From Actinomycetota bacterium (GTDB lineage Bacteria; Actinomycetota; Actinomycetes; S36-B12): 6,635 bases of DNA. Position numbers and translations under genes: made by a program. The notes beneath the pieces were generated by a model. That model was not told the DNA's origin and made no database searches. It saw nothing but the letters and a program-made list of their open reading frames with translations. The stretch spans positions 1 through 6,635 of the forward strand of contig JAPLBU010000099.1 in assembly GCA_026392575.1 (NCBI GenBank), written 5' to 3'. Positions 1 to 6,064 of this stretch are shown one piece after another (position 1 is the first letter of the stretch; each line of letters opens with the position of its first letter).

Positions 1-894
1 CTGCCCGTTGGCGTCGTCTTTCTCGCCGTGCTGTTCGCGCTGCTGCTCGTGTCGCGAACGGTCGTGATCGTCAAGCAGGCGAGCACGGCTATCGTCGAGC
101 GGCTGGGCCGCTATCAGCGCACGCTCAATCCCGGCCTGAGCATCCTGCTCCCCGTGGTCGATCGGATTCGCGAGCGCGTCGACATGCGCGAGCAGGTGGC
201 ATCCTTCCCGCCGCAGCCGGTCATCACCGAGGACAACCTGGTTGTCTCCATCGACACCGTCATCTACTTCCAGGTGACCGAGCCGAAGGCGGCGACCTAC
301 GAGATCAACAACTTCCTGCTCGGCATCGAGCAGTTGACCGTGACCACGCTGCGCAATGTCATCGGATCGATGGATCTGGAGGAGGCGCTCACCTCCCGAG
401 ATCAGATCAACGGCCAGCTGCGTGGTGTTCTCGACGAGGCCACCGGAAAGTGGGGGATCCGCGTCAATCGCGTTGAGCTGAAGGCCATCGATCCGCCGAA
501 GTCGGTGCAGGAGGCGATGGAGAAGCAACTCAAGGCGGAGCGCGAGCGCCGCGCGGCGATCCTTACCGCCGAGGGGCAGAAGCAGGCAGCGATCCTGACG
601 GCTGAGGGCGCGAAGACGTCGGCGATCCTCAGCGCCGAGGGCGAGGCGCAGGCCGCGGTGCTGCGAGCCGACGGTGAGGCGAAGGCGCGCATCATCGCTG
701 CCGAGGCCGAGGCGTCGGCCGTCAAGACCATCTACGCAGGCCTGCGCTCGGCCGATCCGCAGCCCAACGAACTCGCCCATCGGTATCTGCAGGCCCTGCC
801 CGAGGTGGCGAAGGGCGATGCGAACAAGGTGTGGGTGATCCCGGCCGAGCTCACGGGTGCGCTGACTCGCATCAAGGAGGGTCTCGGGGGCTGA
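1..894 (+). CDS. SPFH/band 7 (stomatin-like) membrane protein, 5' end cut by the window
   Basis: The frame is open from the first base, so the true start probably lies upstream; a GTG at 28 is only the first possible start inside the window. The N-terminus is a hydrophobic segment (about bases 1-75) that would anchor the protein in the membrane. A typical SPFH domain follows: VERLGRYQRTLNPG, then PVVDRIRERVDMREQ, then the ITEDNLVVSIDTVIYFQV block. After the EKQLKAERERRAAI helix comes a coiled-coil tail of five 11-residue repeats, and the protein ends with a stomatin-like segment (RYLQALPEVAKG) and an IPAEL stretch. Family members form membrane-bound oligomeric rings and organise or protect membrane domains and proteases. 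In many bacteria they sit next to an NfeD gene, which here could only be upstream, out of view. The family assignment is strong; the specific role is not known from sequence. Confidence 0.93.
   Translation: MPVGVVFLAVLFALLLVSRTVVIVKQASTAIVERLGRYQRTLNPGLSILLPVVDRIRERVDMREQVASFPPQPVITEDNLVVSIDTVIYFQVTEPKAATYEINNFLLGIEQLTVTTLRNVIGSMDLEEALTSRDQINGQLRGVLDEATGKWGIRVNRVELKAIDPPKSVQEAMEKQLKAERERRAAILTAEGQKQAAILTAEGAKTSAILSAEGEAQAAVLRADGEAKARIIAAEAEASAVKTIYAGLRSADPQPNELAHRYLQALPEVAKGDANKVWVIPAELTGALTRIKEGLGG
553..717 (+). repeat. Five tandem 11-residue (33-base) coiled-coil repeats in the SPFH gene
   Basis: The translated segment reads as five consecutive 11-residue units: AAILTAEGQKQ, AAILTAEGAKT, SAILSAEGEAQ, AAVLRADGEAK, ARIIAAEAEAS. 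An Ala-Glu/Asp pair recurs at a fixed place and the first four units carry Gly after it. Hendecad periodicity of this kind is known from the C-terminal helices of stomatin/flotillin-type proteins and fits a long right-handed or straight coiled coil. At DNA level the copies have diverged, so this is an old protein repeat and not a recent tandem duplication. Confidence 0.8.
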
Positions 895-972
895 GGGTTT
901 CCCGTACACCCTGTTCAACCAGCAACGCGTCGGTGCTTGCAATGCTCTGTCTAGTCGTGTTACTTAGGTCAC

Positions 973-1992
973 ATGAGTCTGGGGGGCCAAACTCAGCGCC
1001 ATTCCGATATTCCGGTCGGGCTCGTACCGACGGGAATGTCCGAAGCGTTGCAGCAGGCCGATGTCGTGTATGTCACGCGTGGACTCGACATTGTCTGGGT
1101 GTCCACGTCGGTCACCGAGTACCTCGGCTGGGCGGTCGACGATTTGCTCGGCCAGCCTGCCATGAGCCTGCTGTCACCGGATCAGGATCAGGCGTGGGTC
1201 GAAGCCAATCGGCACCGACTGCTAGCCGGACGGGACGTGGTGCAGAAGGTGCTCCTGCGCAGGCGCGACGGGGCGGAACGCTGGTTCTCCGGCGTGGCCC
1301 GTGCGCTTCCGGAGTCGGACGCGGGTGTCGCGGGCTTCTTGGTGACGCTGCGGGATATTCACGCGACCGCTCGCGCTCGGCGAAGTGAGCCACTTGACGG
1401 CGTCACGGGTCTACTGTCCCGTCGTCTCCTGTTCGACGTTGTCGACGAGGCAGTGCAGCAGCTTGCCGGGCCAGGCGGATTCGGGCTCATCCTGGTCGAG
1501 TTCGACAATCTGCGGGCGGTCAACGACTCGGCGGGACTCGCGACGGGGGATGCCGCCCTCTCTGAGTTCGCGAACCGCATCCTCAATCGGCTCCTCCCCG
1601 GCGAGGAGGCCGGCCGGGTGTCAGGCAAGGGGTTCGGTATCGCGTGCCCGAGCGTCATGTCGGCCGATGCCCTTCGCTCGCGCGCGGAATCGATCGTTGC
1701 CGGCATCTCCTCACCGATCCGGATGGCTGGTCGTCGTGTTGAGCCGATTGTCCTGGCATCTGCGGTCCTGGCAGAGCCGGGTGCCACCTGCCTCACACTC
1801 ATGAGGGAAGCCGATGTCGCGATCGGTGCGGCGCGGGAGGCAGGCAACCAGTCGGTGACGGTGTTCACAGCCGATCTGGGTGACCGCACGGTGCGACGGT
1901 CTGCCCTCGAGGAGGAACTGCGGTTCGCGCTCGAGGCCGAGGAGTTCGGCCTGGTGTACCGCTCCGGTGGCGTCATCCGCGCGAGGGGCTGA
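973..1992 (+). CDS. PAS-GGDEF protein with degenerate GGDEF site; N-terminal part of a broken PAS-GGDEF-EAL gene
   Basis: The 339-residue frame starts at an ATG with a weak AGGT (966-969) just upstream. Residues about 22-135 form a PAS sensor domain (ADVVYVTRGLDIVWVS ... FLVTLRDI). Residues 139-304 form a GGDEF domain, recognisable from LDGVTGLLSRRLLF, VEFDNLRAVNDSAGLATGD and the READVAIGAAREAG helix. The signature that should read GGDEF is SGKGF (217-221), and no RxxD inhibitory site precedes it, so diguanylate cyclase activity is unlikely. From residue 308 an EAL domain begins (LEEELRFALEAEEFGLVY), but after Tyr329 the match ends and ten unrelated residues lead to a TGA. The rest of the EAL domain continues in another frame immediately downstream. 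Intact relatives are single cytoplasmic or membrane-linked c-di-GMP signalling proteins. No membrane segment is seen here. A shortened PAS-GGDEF protein could still be made. Confidence 0.82.
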   Translation: MSLGGQTQRHSDIPVGLVPTGMSEALQQADVVYVTRGLDIVWVSTSVTEYLGWAVDDLLGQPAMSLLSPDQDQAWVEANRHRLLAGRDVVQKVLLRRRDGAERWFSGVARALPESDAGVAGFLVTLRDIHATARARRSEPLDGVTGLLSRRLLFDVVDEAVQQLAGPGGFGLILVEFDNLRAVNDSAGLATGDAALSEFANRILNRLLPGEEAGRVSGKGFGIACPSVMSADALRSRAESIVAGISSPIRMAGRRVEPIVLASAVLAEPGATCLTLMREADVAIGAAREAGNQSVTVFTADLGDRTVRRSALEEELRFALEAEEFGLVYRSGGVIRARG

Positions 1993-2624
1993 TCGCGCCG
2001 GACGATTTCCTGTTGGTTGCTGAGCAGTCGCAACTCATCCGCCCCCTGGGCCGCACTGTCTTGTCGATGGTGTGCGCGGCACTGGCCGCGCTCCCTGCGC
2101 ACACCCTGCAGATCGGCGTCAACGTCTCCCCGGTGGAGTTGTCGGATGAGGGCTGGGTCGACGGCGTTCTCGGCATCGTTGACCAGTGGGGCGTCGATCC
2201 TTGCTGCCTGGTGTTCGAGCTGACGGAGTCGGCCGTACAGTCGGCGCGCCGCCCGATCCAGGCGGATCTCATGCGGCTGCGCAAGCGAGGTGTGGGCATC
2301 TTCCTGTCCAACTTCGGGACCGGAAGCTCGTCGCTCGCGATGCTTCGTGACTTGCCCGTGACCGGCCTCAAGCTGGATGCATCACTTGTCGCGACCGTCG
2401 ACCGTCCGGGCAGCTTCGGGGCAGCACTGGCGAAGGGCATCATCGAGGTGGTTCGTCCGCTGGGCCTCGCAGGAGTCGCCGAGGGTGTCGAGACGGAGGG
2501 GCAGGCCGCGAGCCTCGCGGAGATCGGCTGGGAGTTCGGCCAGGGCTACCTGTTCGCCCACCCGGGCAGCCTCAACTCTGTCTCGCCAGTCCCCGCTCGG
2601 CTTCTCGGCGTGCTACCGCGCTGA
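1962..2624 (+). pseudogene. EAL (c-di-GMP phosphodiesterase-like) domain remnant, frameshifted and lacking the EAL motif
   Basis: In this frame homology to EAL domains resumes with LRWRHP and GLIAPDDFLLVAEQ, then runs to the normal domain end. It lies in a different frame from the upstream PAS-GGDEF part. The strand between Tyr329 of that part and LRW, which normally carries QP, a variable turn and the EAL motif, is missing (about 16-18 residues, 3n-2 bases). Later motifs are present: VNVSP (2118-2132), FELTES (near 2220), LKLD, AEGVET and QGYLF. The metal-binding DDFGTG motif is SNFGTG (2307-2324). With the EAL glutamate deleted and both loop aspartates replaced, no phosphodiesterase activity is expected even if the frame were restored. 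A TTG at 2013 could open a 203-residue frame, but it falls inside a conserved strand and has no ribosome binding site. An assembly or sequencing error could also explain the break. Confidence 0.8.
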
Positions 2625-3252
2625 GACCCGAGTGCGTGTCGACGAATACGCGCACGGACTCAGCATTGAGGCGCGCCGCATCGCGCAACGCCCAGCCGAT
2701 CGCCTTCGCGATGAAGAACTCCCGATCGCTGGCGAACCGATCGCACATGGCGAACAGCCGGTCCAGGTCGGTCCGGTCCTTGAGCCCGCGCTGGTGCTGG
2801 ATGGCGGCCCGGATCAGCCAGCGGTCACCGGAGTCGAGCCACGTCCACATGAGGTCCACGAGCTCGGGATGGCGGGCGACGACCGGTGTGATGGCGACGC
2901 CCCCGAGGGAGTCGACGGTGTCCCACCAGGGCTTTGTGACAACGAGCTCCTGTGCGGTACCGCCGATGAAGTCGGCCGACAACACCGAGGAATGCCGGGC
3001 GATGAGATCGCAGGCGGCGTACTGGTACTCGCGCTCCTGTAGGGACCAGAGCTCCCTGCAGGTGCTTGACAGGCTGGCTTCGGTCAACGGTGCCAAGGGC
3101 TTCCATGCAGCACGGAGGGCAGCCCGTCGCGCCGGTGTCATGATTCCGAAGAACGGGGCGATGTCCTTCATGTAGGCGCGCATATGGATTGCGATGACGG
3201 GGTCGGCCAACGGGGTCAGCGCGGCCGATGCGGCCTGCACCCACGGGTTCAT
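2572..3252 (-). CDS. AlkD-like DNA alkylation repair protein (DNA glycosylase, HEAT-like repeat fold)
   Basis: The 226-residue protein matches the AlkD family over its full length. AlkD enzymes excise N3- and N7-alkylated purines, including bulky or cationic lesions, without flipping the base out. The family's key residues are visible at nearly the same positions as in Bacillus cereus AlkD: Tyr27 in AYMKD, Trp110 and Asp114 in KPWWDTVDSL, Arg148 in WLIRAAIQHQ and Trp187 in AIGWALRDAA. Other family blocks are PFFGIMTPARR, LWSLQEREYQYAACDL and the C-terminal LSAVARREAERGL. It is therefore probably catalytically competent. The ATG overlaps the stop of the tetR-like gene as ATGA and has no ribosome binding site of its own, so translation is likely coupled. 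Its last 53 bases overlap the end of the convergent EAL remnant. The family call is firm; the exact lesion is not readable from sequence. Confidence 0.92.
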   Translation of the reverse strand: MNPWVQAASAALTPLADPVIAIHMRAYMKDIAPFFGIMTPARRAALRAAWKPLAPLTEASLSSTCRELWSLQEREYQYAACDLIARHSSVLSADFIGGTAQELVVTKPWWDTVDSLGGVAITPVVARHPELVDLMWTWLDSGDRWLIRAAIQHQRGLKDRTDLDRLFAMCDRFASDREFFIAKAIGWALRDAARLNAESVRVFVDTHSGLSAVARREAERGLARQS

Positions 3253-3965
3253 CGGGAAGCTAGGCCGAGGCCGCTGGCGACCTGTCGCATCTGGTGGTCG
3301 AAGTAGGCCTTTCGGCTACGGACGCTGTCGGTGACGACGTTGTGCAGGTGGCCGTACAACTCGAACGAGACTGCTCCGAAGAGCCCGCTCCATGCGGCCA
3401 TGCCGCGGAGCATCAGGTCGTCGGGCAAGCGCCCGTCGACGAAGGACTGGATCGGCGCGATACTCGCCGCGACCGCCGACGGGACATCGGCTGCTGGGAC
3501 CGGGGCACCGGATGCGTAGAGGTCGGCGATGATCGTGGTGAGGACGACGGGCACGCGGCTGGCCGGGGCGATGGTGTCCTGCGGCGCTGCGTAGCCGGGT
3601 ACGGGGGAGCCGTAGATCAGTGCGTACTCGTGCGGGTGTGCCAGGGCCCACGTGCGGACGGCGTGGCAGGTGGCGAGGAACCGACCGAGGAAGTCATCGC
3701 GCGCGATCGATGCCTCCGCCTTTTCGACGGCGGCACCGAGGCTGTCGTAGGCATCGACGATGAGCATCGTCAGCAGTGCATCGCGGTTCGGCACGTAGCG
3801 ATACACGGCGGACGAGACCATGCCCAGGTCGCGCGCCACAGCGCGCAGCGACAGCGCCGCAGCACCGTCCGCGACGAGGTGGGCGCGGGCTGAGTCAAGG
3901 ATCTCGGTGGTGATCTCGGCGCGGGCCCGCTCACGGGCGGTGCGGGGCGCGTCGGGTGTGGACAT
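3249..3965 (-). CDS. TetR-family transcriptional regulator with WHG-type C-terminal domain
   Basis: From the ATG at 3965 the protein has 238 residues. Its N-terminal helices (REITTEILDSARAHL-like region) lead into a TetR helix-turn-helix at about 38-58 (LSLRAVARDLGMVSSAVYRY) followed by PNRDALL. The C-terminal ligand and dimer domain shows the WHG-type pattern: HPHEYALIYGSPVPGY, then AAWSGLFGAVSFELYGHLHN with Trp192, Glu202 and His206. Such proteins bind palindromes as dimers and release DNA when a small molecule binds. A longer version starting at a TTG (3983) is possible, but its upstream bases (TCTCCCC) contain no Shine-Dalgarno, so ATG is preferred; neither start has a clear one. It heads an operon with the alkD-like gene and diverges from the dehydrogenase-ABC operon. 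The palindromes between them are its likely operators, which implies autoregulation plus control of both operons. Confidence 0.92.
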   Translation of the reverse strand: MSTPDAPRTARERARAEITTEILDSARAHLVADGAAALSLRAVARDLGMVSSAVYRYVPNRDALLTMLIVDAYDSLGAAVEKAEASIARDDFLGRFLATCHAVRTWALAHPHEYALIYGSPVPGYAAPQDTIAPASRVPVVLTTIIADLYASGAPVPAADVPSAVAASIAPIQSFVDGRLPDDLMLRGMAAWSGLFGAVSFELYGHLHNVVTDSVRSRKAYFDHQMRQVASGLGLASR

Positions 3966-4006
3966 GGCCACATCATGCCGCAAGGGGAGAGCAGTGGCAA
4001 CAGACG

Positions 4007-4019
4007 AGAGCAGTGCTCT
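4007..4019. promoter_or_regulatory. Palindromic operator B, probable TetR site
   Basis: AGAGCA-G-TGCTCT is a perfect inverted repeat with 6-base arms around one central base. Its last base is the first T of the TTGACA -35 box for the operon starting at 4091. It shares the core GAGCA-S-TGCTC with the palindrome at 4046-4060; the two centres are 40 bases apart, about four helical turns, so they would face the same side of the helix. Assignment to the adjacent TetR protein is inference from position and symmetry. Confidence 0.75.
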
Positions 4020-4047
4020 TGACAGCGGCTTCCGCCGGTATTAACGT
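4019..4047 (+). promoter_or_regulatory. Sigma-70-type promoter for the dehydrogenase-ABC operon
   Basis: TTGACA at 4019-4024 is a perfect -35 box. It is followed after 17 bases by TAACGT at 4042-4047, which fits the actinobacterial TANNNT -10 pattern. Transcription would begin near 4054, giving a leader of roughly 35-40 bases. Palindromes B and C sit directly on its two ends, an arrangement typical of a tightly repressed promoter. Confidence 0.65.
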
Positions 4048-4064
4048 GAGCACTGCTCACACAA
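4038..4064 (-). promoter_or_regulatory. Weak candidate promoter for the tetR-alkD operon
   Basis: On the - strand TTGTGT (4064-4059) and TAATAC (4043-4038) are separated by 15 bases, shorter than usual. If used, this promoter would overlap the divergent + strand promoter and enclose operator C, so one repressor dimer could silence both directions. The match is poor and the call is tentative. Confidence 0.3.
4046..4060. promoter_or_regulatory. Palindromic operator C, probable TetR site
   Basis: GTGAGCA-C-TGCTCAC is a perfect inverted repeat with 7-base arms around a single base. It overlaps the last two bases of the candidate -10 box (4042-4047) and the expected transcription start of the + strand operon, so bound repressor would block initiation there. 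It also lies within the span needed for a tetR promoter on the other strand. Confidence 0.78.
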
Positions 4065-4080
4065 CGGAGCACTAGTCGAC

Positions 4081-4086
4081 AAGGAG
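4081..4086 (+). promoter_or_regulatory. Ribosome binding site for the gene at 4091
   Basis: AAGGAG lies four bases before the ATG at 4091. It is a strong Shine-Dalgarno and supports this start. Confidence 0.75.
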
Positions 4087-4090
4087 TCCC

Positions 4091-5056
4091 ATGTCTACCC
4101 TGCCTATCGCCCCGATGGAAGGCACCCACCTCGTTGTCGGAGCCGGTGAGGTCGGTACGGCCGTCGCCCTGCTGCTGGCAGAGGCTGGCCGTCCGGTCGT
4201 TGTCGTGACGCGCAGCGGCAGCGGCCCCGATCACCCGATGATCCGCCGGGTCGCTGCCGACGCGTCAAGCGCCGAAGCCCTCGTCACCGCCGAGCCGAAC
4301 GCCGCCGTGATCTACAACTGCGTGAACCCGGTCTACACGCGCTGGGTCGAGGACTGGCCGCCGATGGCCGCTGCCTTCATCACCTATGCCGAGCGCACCG
4401 GCGCTGTCCTCGCGACCGTGTCCAACCTGTACGGCTACGGCCCTGTCAACGTGCCGATGACGGAGGCTCTGCCGCTCGCAGCCGCCGGTGCCAAGGCGCA
4501 GGTGCGCGTACGAATGTGGGAGGAGGCGAAAGCAGCCAACGCCTCAGGCCGCATCCGTGCGACGGAGGTGCGTGGTTCGGACTACATCTGCCCGGGGCCG
4601 CAGAGCATGCTCGGTGATCGCGTGATGCCCCGCATCCTGTCCGGCAAGGGAGTGCAGTTGCTGGGTGACGTCGATCAGCCGCATACCTGGACCGCACCCG
4701 TGGACGTCGCTCGAACCCTGATCACCGTCGCGAGCAACGAGCGCGGCTGGGGTCGTGCCTGGCACGTGCCGAGCAACCCGCCGAGATCACAACGCGAGGC
4801 CGTGGGTGACCTGTGCTCGGCTGCGGGTGTCGCCTCGGTAAAGGTGTCGAGTGTCCCGTCGATCCTGCTCGCGGTCATGGGCGTGTTCCAGCCGATGCTG
4901 AAGGAACTGAAGGAGACCGATTACCAGCGCGAGCGTTCATACGTGCTCGACGACTCGGCGGTCCGGATGGCCTTCGGCATCGAGCCGACCCCGTGGTCGG
5001 ACCTGCTCGCGGGGATGGTGGGGCACTACCGTGCCGGAGGGGCAAAGGCCACATAA
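4091..5056 (+). CDS. Atypical short-chain dehydrogenase / NAD-dependent epimerase-like protein
   Basis: The 321-residue protein begins with a Rossmann beta strand and a GAGEVG dinucleotide-binding loop (17-22, HLVVGAGEVGTAVA). An acidic residue or arginine expected after the second strand appears as VVVVTRSGSG (36-45), and the Arg there suggests NADP could be preferred; that is inference. The active-site region is SNLYGYGPVNVPMTEALP (111-128), then AKAQVR with Lys135, and VRGSDYICPGP (160-170). The classical YxxxK spacing is absent: Tyr114 is not followed by Lys four residues on. Relatives with the NLYxYGP...K...RaSDyyGP pattern are usually annotated as NAD-dependent epimerase/dehydratase or NAD(P)H-binding proteins, mostly without a known substrate. 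It is the first gene of an operon with a drug-type ABC exporter, ending nine bases before the ATPase start. It may modify the compound that is sensed or exported. Confidence 0.85.
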   Translation: MSTLPIAPMEGTHLVVGAGEVGTAVALLLAEAGRPVVVVTRSGSGPDHPMIRRVAADASSAEALVTAEPNAAVIYNCVNPVYTRWVEDWPPMAAAFITYAERTGAVLATVSNLYGYGPVNVPMTEALPLAAAGAKAQVRVRMWEEAKAANASGRIRATEVRGSDYICPGPQSMLGDRVMPRILSGKGVQLLGDVDQPHTWTAPVDVARTLITVASNERGWGRAWHVPSNPPRSQREAVGDLCSAAGVASVKVSSVPSILLAVMGVFQPMLKELKETDYQRERSYVLDDSAVRMAFGIEPTPWSDLLAGMVGHYRAGGAKAT

Positions 5057-5065
5057 GGTACGCGC

Positions 5066-6064
5066 ATGACGAACGACGCAGCAGTCCACGCCGAGGGGCT
5101 GGTCAAGCACTTCGGCGATGTCCGGGCCCTCGACGGCATCGACCTCACGGTCGAACGCGGGCAGGTGGTCGGCCTTCTCGGACCCAACGGTGCGGGCAAG
5201 ACGACAACCGTGCGCATCCTCGCGACCCTGCTGCAGCCGACCGCGGGGGTCGCGTACGTCGCGGGCCACGATGTGGTCAAGGAGCCCGACGCGGTCCGGC
5301 ATGCGATCGGGCTGACCGGACAGTACGCAGCAGTCGACGAGTACCTCACCGGCCGCGAGAACCTGCGGATGTTCGGCGATCTGTACCACTTGTCACCTCG
5401 GTACGTGAAGGAGCGCACGGCCGAACTGCTTGAGTGGTTCGACCTCTCAGAGGCGGCCGATCGGCCGGCGAAGACCTATTCCGGTGGCATGCGTCGCCGA
5501 CTCGATCTGGCGGCGAGCCTGATCGCCAAGCCGTCGATCCTGTTCCTTGATGAGCCGACGACGGGCCTGGACCCACGGTCGCGCCTCGGAATGTGGGGCG
5601 TCATCCAGGCTCTCGTCGACGAGGGCACCACGGTGCTGCTGACGACGCAGTACCTGGAGGAGGCCGACCAGCTCGCGCAGGACATCGTGGTGATCGACCA
5701 CGGCCGAGTCATCGCGCACGGCACCGCCGACGTCCTGAAGGACCAGATCGGCGGCGACCGGATCGAGGTCGCCGTCACGGATGCCGCGCGCGTCGGCAGG
5801 GCGGTCGAACTGCTGCGCCCGGTCGGAACCGGCGAAGCGATCGTCGACGAGGCGCGAATCCTCATGCCGGTGTCGGGAGGCTCAACTGTTCTGGTCGACG
5901 CGGTGCGCGTGCTCGACAGTGAGGGCATCGAGGTGTCCGACATCGTCCTACGCAGGCCCACGCTCGATGACGTGTTCCTCTCCCTCACCGGCCACGTGGC
6001 CGAGGAGGAGGCCCCAGCGGTTCCGAAGGCCCGCGGCCGTGGACGCAAGGAGAAGAAGGCATGA
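5066..6064 (+). CDS. DrrA-type ABC transporter ATP-binding protein
   Basis: This 332-residue protein has every nucleotide-binding motif in order: Walker A GPNGAGKT (39-46), Q-loop Gln86 in TGQYAAVDEYLTG, signature YSGGMRR (138-144), Walker B ILFLDE (158-163) and the D-loop TGLDP. The usual switch histidine is Gln195 in TTQYLEEAD, a substitution normal for DrrA-like daunorubicin-resistance ATPases. A DrrA C-terminal domain follows, ending in RPTLDDVFLSLTGH (297-310). The last 12 residues are Lys/Arg-rich. It would power export by pairing with the membrane protein encoded next, on the cytoplasmic face. An AAGG (5055-5058), partly within the stop codon of the previous gene, lies seven bases before the start. 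The stop overlaps the permease start as ATGA. The substrate is not predictable; this family exports antibiotics, lipids and other hydrophobic compounds. Confidence 0.95.
   Translation: MTNDAAVHAEGLVKHFGDVRALDGIDLTVERGQVVGLLGPNGAGKTTTVRILATLLQPTAGVAYVAGHDVVKEPDAVRHAIGLTGQYAAVDEYLTGRENLRMFGDLYHLSPRYVKERTAELLEWFDLSEAADRPAKTYSGGMRRRLDLAASLIAKPSILFLDEPTTGLDPRSRLGMWGVIQALVDEGTTVLLTTQYLEEADQLAQDIVVIDHGRVIAHGTADVLKDQIGGDRIEVAVTDAARVGRAVELLRPVGTGEAIVDEARILMPVSGGSTVLVDAVRVLDSEGIEVSDIVLRRPTLDDVFLSLTGHVAEEEAPAVPKARGRGRKEKKA
6047..6052 (+). promoter_or_regulatory. Ribosome binding site for the permease, inside the ATPase tail
   Basis: AAGGAG lies eight bases before the ATG at 6061. It is encoded by the lysine-rich C-terminal tail of the ATPase, so that tail serves both as protein and as translation signal. 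Confidence 0.65.

Noticed and set aside
894..912. Hairpin AGGGT...ACCCT after the SPFH gene as a terminator
   Set aside because: The stem is only five base pairs with a nine-base loop and no T run follows.
937..966. Promoter for the PAS-GGDEF gene (TTGCAA with a TACTTA-like -10)
   Set aside because: The -10 match is poor and other placements are equally weak; not supportable without transcript data.
1985..1992. Programmed frameshift at the GGGG run before the TGA joining the GGDEF and EAL parts
   Set aside because: Homology switches frame about 25 bases earlier and a block of residues is missing, so slipping at GGGG would not restore the domain.
2013..2624. Independent 203-residue EAL gene starting at TTG 2013
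   Set aside because: The TTG encodes Leu in the conserved FLLVAEQ strand, homology continues upstream in the same frame to 1962, and no ribosome binding site precedes it.
3294..3893. Long open frame on the + strand opposite the tetR gene
   Set aside because: It is a high-GC shadow frame with low-complexity composition and no domain; the - strand frame has clear TetR homology.
5648..5668. Missing switch histidine in the ABC ATPase as a sign of inactivation
   Set aside because: TTQYLEEAD with Gln in that place is normal for DrrA-like ATPases.
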